A stretch of 64,000 nucleotides of DNA from Basidiobolus meristosporus CBS 931.73 (lineage: Eukaryota; Basidiobolomycota; Basidiobolomycetes; Basidiobolales; Basidiobolaceae): NCBI GenBank assembly GCA_002104905.1, contig MCFE01000342.1:1-64000 (forward strand). Direction: 5' to 3'. Numbering within the stretch: position 1 is the first letter of the stretch; each line of letters opens with the position of its first letter. Below, piece after piece: positions 43,989 through 53,098 of the stretch. The notes beneath the pieces were generated by a model. The model was not told the origin of the DNA. It saw nothing but the letters and a program-made list of their open reading frames with translations, and made no database searches. A program made the position numbers and the translations under genes.

Positions 43989-44338
43989 TGTTGTAAAAAA
44001 TTCGTATTTCCACCTAAATATTCACCTAACTTAGTCACTTAGATCATTACCTTCAAATCCTAGAAAATACTGACCAAATTCCTTGTCGGGATTTACTTAG
44101 AATATTTTCACCAAAATACCAGGTACCCAGAACATGAAAATTCTCAAAGTTGTCCAAACAGCCCCAAACTTTGCACACATGTTCTTGGGACCTTCCTTAA
44201 CCTATTCTACGTGTTTGTAATGCCAAGACCAGGTAAAAGTATAAATACCACTTTTACATTCAATAAATCATTAAGTGAAAACCACATAATCTACTTGTTC
44301 TCCCAATCACTTCCAATATCTCCAAGACTCTTACAACA
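43989..44338 (+). repeat. Copia 3' LTR
   Basis: 350 bp, TGTTGTAAAA...CTCTTACAACA. It is the reference for the other copia LTR copies at 25719, 27457 and 28167. Confidence 0.85.
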
Positions 44339-44343
44339 GGATT

Positions 44344-45260
44344 TTCCAGGATGCTGAATCCAGTTCAGGAACTTTATTGGAAGTTGTAGTGAGCTCACGG
44401 ATTATGTCAGTAATCACATGCCCCTCCCAAAATGAAGTTGGAAAAGTCTTGAAAGGTGGTCAGGTAGGATGCTGAGGATTCCTGGGCAATGTATAACTAT
44501 ATATTCATAATCAAGTAGAGTATCAAGCCAGTTGGTAAGCATTGGAGTCAGAGTCTTTTGAGTGTGGATATAGACAAGGGCTTGGTGGTTGGTATACAAG
44601 GTAACAGGGCTACCCCATAAGTACTGATGAAACTTCTTCAAGGCAAAGATTATGGCAAGTAGCTCCTTCTTGATGACAGAGTAGTTTCTCTCAGCAGGTT
44701 TTAGAGATCTGGCTTGAAAAGAGATCCAGTGAGGTGGATATTGGTCTTCATCCTGGTATAGGACAGCCCCTAACCCAACATTAGATGCATCCATTGCAAC
44801 AAAAAGGTCTTAGTAAAGCCTTGGTAGGATAGGGTGGGTGCCCGTGGGAGCAACTGGCAGAGTGACTCAAATGCTTGGTCATGAACCTTGTTCCAGGCTG
44901 AGGGAAGATCAGGACTATGGTGTAATGCATCCAAAGGGGCACTCAATGAGTACGTGAGAGGAATGTGTTCCCTGGAATAGTTGAATATTCCAAGATAATG
45001 TTGGAGCTGCTTAGCACTATTGGGTTTTGGCCATTCAGGAATATTGACCAGTTTGAAAGGATCAAGCTGGTGGCCATCTGGAGTGACAATGAATCCAAGT
45101 AGATTGATTTTGAGGCTGGCAAAGCTGCACTTTTCCGCATTAAGAATCAGGTCAGCAGCTGTCAGTCTATTTATTACATCAGTGACATGGGTTGCATGAT
45201 TGTCATGATTTGTGGAAAATATGATGACATCATCAACAAATACCAAAGCATATGGTGTGT
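44344..45260 (-). pseudogene. Gypsy-B RT C-terminal half and RNase H
   Basis: The minus frame 45246-44770 begins at the catalytic box (FVDDVIIFS, intact VDD) and runs through NLLGFIVTPDG. 44794-44414 is RNase H, with MDASNVGLGAVLYQDEDQ and SVIKKELLAIIFALKKFHQYL; a frameshift near 44780 joins them. It continues the RT N-terminal half that lies at 53099-53395, 8 kb away, beyond the nested insertions. Confidence 0.88.
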
Positions 45261-45332
45261 TGTGGTGGTGTAGAGGTACTCCTGGGAGAAGCTACACAAC
45301 TCAAGGTGTGTGAGGTGTCTGATGGGTGCAAT
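45261..45332 (-). repeat. Solo LTR, 3' part (split by Harbinger)
   Basis: Exact reverse complement of the last about 70 bp of the LTR at 49935-50738, ending CACCACCACA on minus. Together with 52364-53098 it makes 804 bp if the duplicated AAT is counted once, the same as the intact LTRs. Confidence 0.92.
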
Positions 45333-45515
45333 AGACTTGTTCCGTTGGATAGTGCCACATAGTGCCAGCCGGTTTATAGTGCCGGATCAATCTGGCACTC
45401 TACGGCACTATCTGGCACTATAATTTCTACCATGATGCCAGTGGTATGATACAGTTACTGGTAATTTTACTCAATCTTACTTATGTTGCTCAGAATAGTG
45501 CTTTCCTTGCTTTAT

Positions 45516-46400
45516 TTACTCTTCATAATGCTCCAGACACATTTCTCTCAGTGGATGTCTTCTTGTATGAACATACTGTGCATTGATAAGTATCTTAACT
45601 ATTTTACCTATTCTGCTGTTTTCTCCTATATATGACTTTCCTCTGTATTTACCTGCCAATATGCTGAATCTCTTCAGATATCCAAATGTGTGCTCTACCC
45701 TTACTCTGAAATGATTAAATATCTCATTGTAGAGCTTCTGCTTCCTGCTAAGCACACCATTCCTTGGCTTCCTATAAGCTGTAATACATCCTAATCTCTG
45801 ACAATCCTCTCCTATATAGGCCAAGTCTGCCATACATTTCTCCCCTCTACTGAATTCAGGATGATTCTCTACCCAGAGTGCATTGTCAAGCCTACTTCCA
45901 GCAAATGGCCCACTAAACCAGATGATGTTACCCTCAATGTCAGACAGTGCTTGAAACTTCACACAGTGTGCCTTGTACTTGCCAGAATAAAAGTGCCTCT
46001 GCCCTCTAGAAGATCTGTTAATCCTCACTGGGAAGGTATCCAAAATACTCCTGATATGGAACCTGTTGCTGAACACTCTGGGATATGGAAGTCTATTGGA
46101 GCTTCTGAACCTAGTATTCCAAGCTTGCTCTAAGTCATTCATACCCTCTGCAAGGTGGTTCTCCATTGCTGTCAGCTGGGAATGAAAGCTTCTAGGACTT
46201 TTGTTGCCATGGATGGTGGGATGAAACCTTGTAGGGCAATAGTTCTTGTAATAGCAGAGAAGCTTAACAAGGGATCTCCTTGAGTAGATTGGGGTTGATG
46301 GTCCACAGTACTTGGAATAGATCTCCTCCAGTGTGTCAAAAGGAAATCCAGTGGTAGTGATGGGATTGATGAGAAAAGACCATTCAGATGAGTAAGTCAT
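45516..46400 (-). CDS. PIF/Harbinger transposase (DDE_Tnp_4)
   Basis: An uninterrupted 294-residue frame. The RNase H-like core is visible. SILDTFPVRI (about 130) holds the first Asp. FYSGKYKAHCVKFQALSD and GPFAGSRLDNALW follow. MADLAYIG (about 207) holds the second Asp and VRVEHTFGYLKR (about 243) the Glu. This is the HARBI1-like order. Family members are usually 330-450 residues, so an upstream exon may be missing. It acts with the Myb-like or DNA-binding partner encoded by the divergent second gene. It is likely a functional or nearly functional transposase. Copy 2 at 54312 keeps only its N-terminal third. Confidence 0.85.
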   Translation of the reverse strand: MTYSSEWSFLINPITTTGFPFDTLEEIYSKYCGPSTPIYSRRSLVKLLCYYKNYCPTRFHPTIHGNKSPRSFHSQLTAMENHLAEGMNDLEQAWNTRFRSSNRLPYPRVFSNRFHIRSILDTFPVRINRSSRGQRHFYSGKYKAHCVKFQALSDIEGNIIWFSGPFAGSRLDNALWVENHPEFSRGEKCMADLAYIGEDCQRLGCITAYRKPRNGVLSRKQKLYNEIFNHFRVRVEHTFGYLKRFSILAGKYRGKSYIGENSRIGKIVKILINAQYVHTRRHPLREMCLEHYEE

Positions 46401-46852
46401 ATTAAAATTGATGGATGATCATATGGAGGCGGTTTGAATTGATTCGGCGCGATCTGCGTTATTTATCTGATTTTTAACACATTATGGTTAAATCTCCATC
46501 AATTGCCATGTATCCCATCATTGTGTTGCAAAAATCATCCGCAAACAATGCCTTGGTACTTTTATTGATGCTTTAATCATAGGTCTATAATCAAATAGGA
46601 AATCTGCAATTGATGTGATCTGATCCATGTCAACGCGATCCAAGATGCATCATGCATAATATATGGAAAATTCAACAATCACTTTAGTTTTCATATATAT
46701 TTCATATAAGACCAGGTTGATGCCAATATACTGCTGTATAAGTATCCAAATCCGTTGCTATGGTCCCCATACCAAGCCTCAACTCATCTTTAGTACAACC
46801 CAGACAAAACCCATCCCCCAGCTCACAAGCGCGGTCCGGACCGGAAAAGTCA
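46401..46852. promoter_or_regulatory. Divergent spacer between the two Harbinger genes
   Basis: About 450 bp, AT-rich, conserved at 54654-55105 in copy 2, including ctccatcaattgccatg and ggaaatctgcaattgatg. A bidirectional promoter is the likely role. Confidence 0.45.
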
Positions 46853-49800
46853 ATGTCGGATCCGTTTGAGTTCTTGCCAAATGATTTTAGTATGGCCCAA
46901 GTGTCTATGATGAGCCTTCATACAGATATTTGGGCACTACTGATTAATTTAGCAGAACTAGATACCTCAGAGAGTCGACAAAGATGGAAGAATTTGAGTA
47001 GAAAGCTGTGGCATGAGTTCTACATCAAGATGCCAGCCAATGTATGTAAAAAGATATATAACAAGACAAGTATTGAAATCAAGAATGAGCTGAGAGTGAG
47101 GGGATTTGACAAGGAAGCCGCTGTGGTAGGGTAAACATACCTCCCACAGACAAGTTTATTCATATAGTCATTATGATATACTTATCCATATTTTATCTTA
47201 TCAGTATTATCCCATTCTTCTTTTGCCCATATTATCAGTATTATCCCCATATGATGTTTACCCTGATTAGTTATTAGCATTAGTTATCCCAGATGTTATT
47301 CAGCTTTGTGATCAGTAGATGTATCTATATAAGGCAAGTACCCGCGTCAGTACCCGTGACACATGACCTAGGTCTGTGTTACCATCTCTACCATTTCAAT
47401 ACCATATATGGTATTTCTATGTTGCACAGGTTTCAGACTACTGATTCCTGATTGGTTGAGAGTGCTGTGCCTTTTAGAACCTTCCAGGACATTCTTGGCA
47501 TATTTTTAGCTCATAGTGATGTCATCAAGAATTCCACTGATACCTAGAATCTTCTAGAACCTTGTCATTAGTAATCACTTGGCAATCAGGAAAAGTATTT
47601 AAGGGAAAGCAATCCCTCATCAATAAATCATCCCTTCTATCAGTAACACTTCTACCTTATTGATTAGCAGTTGATCACTGCACCTGCCTTCAACAGTACA
47701 TCTAAGACCTGCCATCAAGGAGCTTTTCAGGGTAGTGCACAAGACACACAGAGGCCTTTGGAGACACTTGGAGCACCTAGGGAGCTAAAGAAGCAGGAGC
47801 TTTTACCATAGTGACATATTGACAAAGACACCAGCAGTTTAGACACAGAGGTTATTGCACCCATCAGACACCTCACACACCTTGAGTTGTGTAGCTTCTC
47901 CCAGGAGTACCTCTACACCACCACATATTTGGCACCCAACGTGGGGGGTTTGACTGAACTGCCCCTAGAAGACTTAAGAAAGAACAAATTATCAAGACCA
48001 TGGATCTACCTTTACCAGGAATGCAAGGAACTCCTTTCTTTGATGGAACCAAAGTTAAAGCTTTCATCAAGAGGTGGGAGCTTTTCTGCAGAGCCCACAA
48101 AATACCTGAGGCCATTATGGCTGAAGAGATGCCCCCCTACAGCACTGATGAGATCATGCTCTCATTATATGAAAGAAATGATCTGCTGACAAATTGGACC
48201 CTCTTGAAGAGCTACTTGATTGATGAATATGGAGAGAGACAAGTTGACTACACACTTCAAGACTTGGAGAACTTTGCTTATAGCAAGTTTAAGCTGCTAC
48301 CATTGAAAGAATACTTGAGTGGCCTTGAGCAAATTGGAGAGTCACTGAAAGCCCAAGGCATTATCACTGATCTGACTTTATCTGCCTATCTGCTCAGAGC
48401 ACTACCAGAAGGCCTGGTGAGAAGGATTGAAAACAATCCTACTGTGAAAGCTATGAGTTCACTGCCTGCATTTCAGTTAGCTAAGCAGATTCTACTTGCC
48501 CCTGAAGAAACCTCACCCATCAGAAAGCTTCTTTCAAGCCCAGAACAAAACCAAGATAGCCAAGACATACTTAATCCCAGCAATCAAAGCACTCAAATTC
48601 AGGAGCTGACACAGCAACTAGAGAAACTCTCTTTGCTACTTGCCAGCAAAGCATATGGTCAGGAGCCAGTAGAGAAAGAAGTCAAATATACATGCATGTG
48701 GTGTGACTCTGCCAACCATTCCAAGAGAAATTGCCAAGAGCTTCAGTCATTACTATCCACAGGTGATGTCCTATATAATCCTCAGGGATACATAGTCAGT
48801 AAGCATGGTGACAAATTATCCACAGCATTTGGACAAGGAGGAATGAGAGTTCACTACAAGCAAGTCACCTCTCATACAAGAAAGGTTCACCTCCATGAAG
48901 AAGAAGATCCTGACTACTTTGATCCAGCTGAAGTTCTGAACTTTGACTATGAGGACCCCAGAGAGGCCCAAGATCATATAGCTTCAATTTATGCTTCAAA
49001 GAGACACCATCCTGAAAAAATGGCTAATCTAGGCCCAGCAACAAAAGTACCAAGATGTGAGCCAGAAGTTGTGATTGAGAAGAAAGCATCACCCCCATTA
49101 ATTCTACAAGAGTCTGCCAAGACCAACAACTACCACATGCAGCCTAAAGTCAAGCAAAATGGTACCCCAGAGGCTCTGACAAGTCATATACTAGGAAGCA
49201 ACATATCAATCAAGGTTGGAGAGCTACTCAGTGTATCACCATCTGTAAGAAAGACTCTGGATGAGCATATCAGAATAAGAAAGCATCCAATTGAAGCAAC
49301 TCAAGGCAACCAGGTCAGGACAGTTCAAGGAAGCCAAGATATCAGTAAGCTGCATCAAAGCCAGAAACACTACTACTCAGAGGCAACTGCAACAACTACA
49401 GGAACTGTGCATAATCAAGAAATCCTATGTCATATAGACAGTGGATCTGAGATATGTGTGATGCCTTTGGAGGCTTGGAAACAACTACCATGCAAAGACC
49501 TATTGCCCATAGACACCAATATCAATTGGAGCATGAAGGATGCCAACTCAGGGCAATCAAAGCTTTTAGGAATTATTCACAGCTTCCCTCTCATCATTGA
49601 AGGAATACCCCATGAGATCCCAGTATTCATTTGTGCAAAGGCTAACTTTGAATTACTTCTTGGAAGACCATGGGAGGTAAAAGCAAGAGCAACTGCAGTG
49701 AACTACCCAGATGGTTCAGCATGGTATACTATATACTCAGAGAGCCCAGGACTAACAGCAACCTTCTGTGGTGTGGACTCAAACAATATCCGATCAATGA

Positions 49801-51620
49801 CATCATGTAGATTTCTATCTCAAGAAAGGACAGGTGGCTTCATTGAGGAAGACTGAGAGAGCACTTTGTTCTCCAAACTTACAGTGGTTAGCTAAAAAGT
49901 TCCCTGAAACTTTTTAGCTCAAGTGGGGGGTGGATGTGGTAGGGTAAACATACCTCCCACAGACAAGTTTATTCATATAGTCATTATGATATACTTATCC
50001 ATATTTTATCTTATCAGTATTATCCCATTCTTCTTTTGCCCATATTATCAGTATTATCCCCATATGATGTTTACCCTGATTAGTTATTAGCATTAGTTAT
50101 CCCAGATGTTATTCAGCTTTGTGATCAGTAGATGTATCTATATAAGGCAAGTACCCGCGTCAGTACCCGTGACACATGACCTAGGTCTGTGTTACCATCT
50201 CTACCATTTCAATACCATATATGGTATTTCTATGTTGCACAGGTTTCAGACTACTGATTCCTGATTGGTTGAGAGTGCTGTGCCTTTTAGAACCTTCCAG
50301 GACATTCTTGGCATATTTTTAGCTCATAGTGATGTCATCAAGAATTCCACTGATACCTAGAATCTTCTAGAACCTTGTCATTAGTAATCACTTGGCAATC
50401 AGGAAAAGTATTTAAGGGAAAGCAATCCCTCATCAATAAATCATCCCTTCTATCAGTAACACTTCTACCTTATTGATTAGCAGTTGATCACTGCACCTGC
50501 CTTCAACAGTACATCTAAGACCTGCCATCAAGGAGCTTTTCAGGGTAGTGCACAAGACACACAGAGGCCTTTGGAGACACTTGGAGCACCTAGGGAGCTA
50601 AAGAAGCAGGAGCTTTTACCATAGTGACATATTGACAAAGACACCAGCAGTTTAGACACAGAGGTTATTGCACCCATCAGACACCTCACACACCTTGAGT
50701 TGTGTAGCTTCTCCCAGGAGTACCTCTACACCACCACACCGCGCGGGAACAATTTTGCGCGCAATTTGCACAGTACAGGCCGGACGCGTCCGTTCGTGCC
50801 TCAACTTTGGGAACTAAAGAGATTTTGAATGAGTTTTTGCCTCAAATGACTAATGTACTACGTGATATATTAGTAGAGCTAAGTGGCTTCCGAGAGCAAT
50901 ATACACAGGACTCATCCAGGCAACAGCTCCAAAGTATCAGACAGAGGGTAAGTGAATACCTTGAGGAATCAGATGGAGCTTCAGGAGGAAGAATACAGAC
51001 CGTGAGCAACATCGTCCAGATTGCACCAGCACGCCTTGCTGGATTCCCTACCATCTCTTGCAACCACAGCGCACCGGCGCACGTCAGTCCAGACCACGCC
51101 AACACCCTTTACCAGAACGCCCCGCGTCAAGTCAACGCGCGCGCTTCAGAGCAAAACTACCAGAACTCGCCAAACTGCTCATTTAGACACAAGTCCATTG
51201 GAGCGGACCGAGTTGTGTCAACATGCGGCATCACATCAAACTCAGCCAAGGGCCATCTCAACACGTCTAGGCACGCCTGCGCGTGCAGTTTTGCCTGACC
51301 ATCAGCGAGTTACTTCTGGTGAACTGACTGATGATGACCAACATGAAGTGACTCAACCACCGGAGCCCTTGGCAAGTAAAAGAACGCGTCAGCGTGTGGC
51401 ACTACAGGCCGGTACAGTTGGTTCAGTTGGTTCAGTCGGAGCAATTCAGCGCGGCCAAGCTGCAGCATTGCACTCATCAACTAGGAGGCAAAATACTGAC
51501 TACAAATACACAAGTAGCCAAGATGATAGTCAGCCAGGAAGTAGTATAGGTGTGCAAAGTGAGTCACTACCAAATGCTTCAGTAGTAATCCCTGTGAGAA
51601 AAAAACCTAGGAGAAGATGA
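46853..51620 (+). CDS. Harbinger second gene, split by the nested retrotransposon
   Basis: Exon parts 46853-47121, then (after the LTR element and one TSD copy) from about 50743 to 50947, then 51030-51620. An 82-bp intron with GTAAGT and CACCAG is proposed. Reading is continuous across the excised element. It starts MSDPFEFLPNDFSM, with a helical W/L-rich region typical of Harbinger partner proteins (RQRWKNLSRKLWHEF). Next is a coiled segment, LQSIRQRVSEYLEES. The C-terminal part is Thr/Gln/Arg-rich with a terminal RKKPRRR, a plausible nuclear signal. An upstream in-frame ATG at 46760 is possible. It is broken by the insertion, so non-functional in this copy. A decayed paralogue is at 55105-55800. 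Confidence 0.6.
47122..47925 (+). repeat. 5' LTR of the Gag-PR element
   Basis: 804 bp. It contains a tatataagg-like TATA box at about 47330 and AATAAATCATCC near 47625. Ends ACACCACCACA. Confidence 0.93.
47930..47946 (+). other. Primer-binding site, tRNA-Lys type
   Basis: TGGCACCCAACGTGGGG sits four bases after the LTR. It differs by one base from the TGGCGCCCAACGTGGGG site that pairs with the 3' end of a tRNA-Lys. The tRNA identity is inferred. Confidence 0.65.
48000..49856 (+). CDS. Gag-protease polyprotein of the non-autonomous LTR element
   Basis: 618 residues, no interruption. Residues about 10-170 are a Retrotrans_gag-like capsid region (FFDGTKVKAFIKRWELFC, then YSKFKLLPLKEYLSGLEQI). 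A zinc knuckle CMWCDSANHSKRNC (CX2CX4HX4C) lies at about 231-244. A retropepsin follows: ILCHIDSGSEICVMP at about 477-491, with its DSG active site, and the C-terminal FELLLGRPW at about 547. The frame stops about 65 residues after that, with no RT. Within the 1,857 bases I count one CpG. The start at 48000 is the first ATG after the PBS in this frame. Expected role: package the element's RNA and cleave Gag, with reverse transcription and integration supplied in trans. Confidence 0.9.
   Translation: MDLPLPGMQGTPFFDGTKVKAFIKRWELFCRAHKIPEAIMAEEMPPYSTDEIMLSLYERNDLLTNWTLLKSYLIDEYGERQVDYTLQDLENFAYSKFKLLPLKEYLSGLEQIGESLKAQGIITDLTLSAYLLRALPEGLVRRIENNPTVKAMSSLPAFQLAKQILLAPEETSPIRKLLSSPEQNQDSQDILNPSNQSTQIQELTQQLEKLSLLLASKAYGQEPVEKEVKYTCMWCDSANHSKRNCQELQSLLSTGDVLYNPQGYIVSKHGDKLSTAFGQGGMRVHYKQVTSHTRKVHLHEEEDPDYFDPAEVLNFDYEDPREAQDHIASIYASKRHHPEKMANLGPATKVPRCEPEVVIEKKASPPLILQESAKTNNYHMQPKVKQNGTPEALTSHILGSNISIKVGELLSVSPSVRKTLDEHIRIRKHPIEATQGNQVRTVQGSQDISKLHQSQKHYYSEATATTTGTVHNQEILCHIDSGSEICVMPLEAWKQLPCKDLLPIDTNINWSMKDANSGQSKLLGIIHSFPLIIEGIPHEIPVFICAKANFELLLGRPWEVKARATAVNYPDGSAWYTIYSESPGLTATFCGVDSNNIRSMTSCRFLSQERTGGFIEED
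49921..49934 (+). other. Polypurine tract before the 3' LTR
   Basis: aagtggggggtgga lies immediately before the right LTR, where plus-strand synthesis would be primed. Confidence 0.7.
49935..50738 (+). repeat. 3' LTR of the Gag-PR element
   Basis: 804 bp, matching 47122-47925 throughout by eye. Confidence 0.93.
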
Positions 51621-52363
51621 TGCGATCGCTTTGAATCGCTCACATTTGTAATGATCCCGACAACCCTTTTTTTTTGCGATCCAAATTGAGCCATTGCAAA
51701 TCAGTGATCATCAAATTTTTGATATAAGTAATATCAAGGTTGTCTCACATTTGAGACAGAACCCCTATAAATAAACATCCTGCATATATATACGTCATCT
51801 GTAATACCAGTGCAGCTATTGGATCTTTTTTGCACCTACACGATTGCTTGCGTGCTAGCTATGACACCTTGCCCAATCACTAGGATCAGGGATTTACTTG
51901 CTCAATGGGCAAAATGGGATATTTGATGGCAAATCAGGTAGCTTTTTCAGTAGTCAATGAGCCAATTGGGGGCTGCCAGCTTCAGGATACTTTTGGACCA
52001 ATTAACCACTAAGATACCGTCCAATTGGAGTGAGGGTAACCAAAATGGTAAGTATCAGTGTAGTTTATAGTGTGATACACATTTATTTCCATTTACATTA
52101 AAGAAACATATCCAAATACCGGATTTTACCTGCCATTATAGCGGTATCTGATCGCGCACATGATGCAAGCATTACGAGTTGGCGCGATCATCCGCGCCAA
52201 CCTCATCGTGTCAGACTGTGCCATAGTGTGCAAGATTGTCCCGCATAGTGCAAAATTGTCCAAGAACAATCCTGCCTTCTGGTAGCTATAATATCGCGCC
52301 CGATTGTTCTTTGCAACCGCAGATCGCGCCGCACACCCTGGCACGGTACAATGGAACAAGTCT
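51621..52363. repeat. Harbinger right-end region with terminal inverted repeat
   Basis: Non-coding. It includes an AATAAA (51768) downstream of the second gene and ends ggaacaagtct at 52363. Homologous ends are at 55830-56343 (same strand) and 39140-39645 (reverse). Confidence 0.85.
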
Positions 52364-53098
52364 AATAACCTCTGTGTCCAAACTGCTGGTGTCTTTGTCA
52401 ATATGTCACTATGGTAAAAGCTCCTGCTTCTCTAGCTTCCTAGGTGCTCCAAGTGTCTCCAAAGGCCTCTGTTTGTCTTGTGCACTACCCTGAAAAGCTC
52501 CTTGATGGCAGGTCTGAGATGTACTGTTGAAGACAGGTGCAGTGATCAACTGCTAATCAATAAGGGAGAAGTGTTACTGATAGAAGGGATGATTTATTGA
52601 TGAGGGATTGCCTTCCCTTAAATACTTTTCCTGATTGCCAAGTGATTACTAATGACAAGGCTCTAGAATATTCTAGGCATCAGTGGATATTCTTGATGAC
52701 ATCACTATGAGCTAAAATATGCCAAGAATGTCCTGGAAGGTTCTAAAAGGCACAGCACATCCAACCAATCAGGAATCAGTAGTCTGAGACCTGTGCAACA
52801 TAGAAATACCATATATGGTATTGAAATATTAGGGATGGTAACACAGAACTAGGTCATGTGTCACAGGTACTGACGCGGGTACCTGTCTTATGTAGATTCA
52901 TATACTGATCACAAAGCTGAATAACATCTGGGATAACTAATGCTAATAACTAATCAGGGTAAACATCATATGGGGATAATACTGATAATATGGGCAAAAG
53001 AAGAATGGGATAATACTGATAAGATAAAATATGGATAAGTATATCTTAATGACTATATGAATAAACTTGTCTGTGGGAGGTATGTTAACCCTACCACA
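52364..53098 (-). repeat. Solo LTR, 5' part (same family as the Gag-PR element)
   Basis: On minus it starts TGTGGTAGGGTTAACATACC at 53098 and runs 735 bp to the Harbinger junction. It differs from the 47122 LTR at scattered positions, so it is older. The flanks on both sides are RT halves of gypsy-B. Confidence 0.92.

Larger units (their letters stand above)
42310..44338 (+). mobile_element. Internally deleted copia element with 5-bp target duplication
   Basis: LTRs at 42310-42658 (349 bp) and 43989-44338 (350 bp) both start TGTTGTA and end with CAACA. They flank about 1.3 kb. GGATT precedes the element (42305-42309) and follows it (44339-44343), a perfect 5-bp target site duplication. The interruption lies between RNase H and integrase of gypsy-B. 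Only the RNase H end of pol remains. The two LTRs differ widely (see findings). Confidence 0.85.
47122..50738 (+). mobile_element. Complete Gag-protease-only LTR retrotransposon
   Basis: LTRs 47122-47925 and 49935-50738 are both 804 bp and read identical by eye. They start TGTGGTAG and end CACCACA. Four-base target duplication CCGC lies at 47118-47121 and 50739-50742. Interior: a primer-binding site after the left LTR, one intact ORF (48000-49856), and a purine tract before the right LTR. There is no RT, RNase H or integrase in the 2,009-bp interior. It must therefore use enzymes from another element. Confidence 0.93.
45333..52363. mobile_element. PIF/Harbinger DNA transposon (copy 1) with nested LTR element
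   Basis: Terminal inverted repeats begin AGACTTGTTCCGTTGGATAG (left) and AGACTTGTTCCATTGTACCG (right, reverse complement). The 3-bp target duplication AAT sits at 45330-45332 and 52364-52366. Inside are a DDE transposase (minus) and a second gene (plus), as in Harbinger elements. The left end has subterminal repeats of TAGTGCC/GGCACTA between 45350 and 45425. Without the nested 3.6-kb element it is about 3.4 kb. It retains many CpG sites near its right end. Confidence 0.9.

Noticed and set aside
47122-50738. Segmental duplication of an 800-bp block
   Set aside because: The two copies are LTRs: TG...CA ends, PBS and polypurine tract at the right places, and a target duplication.
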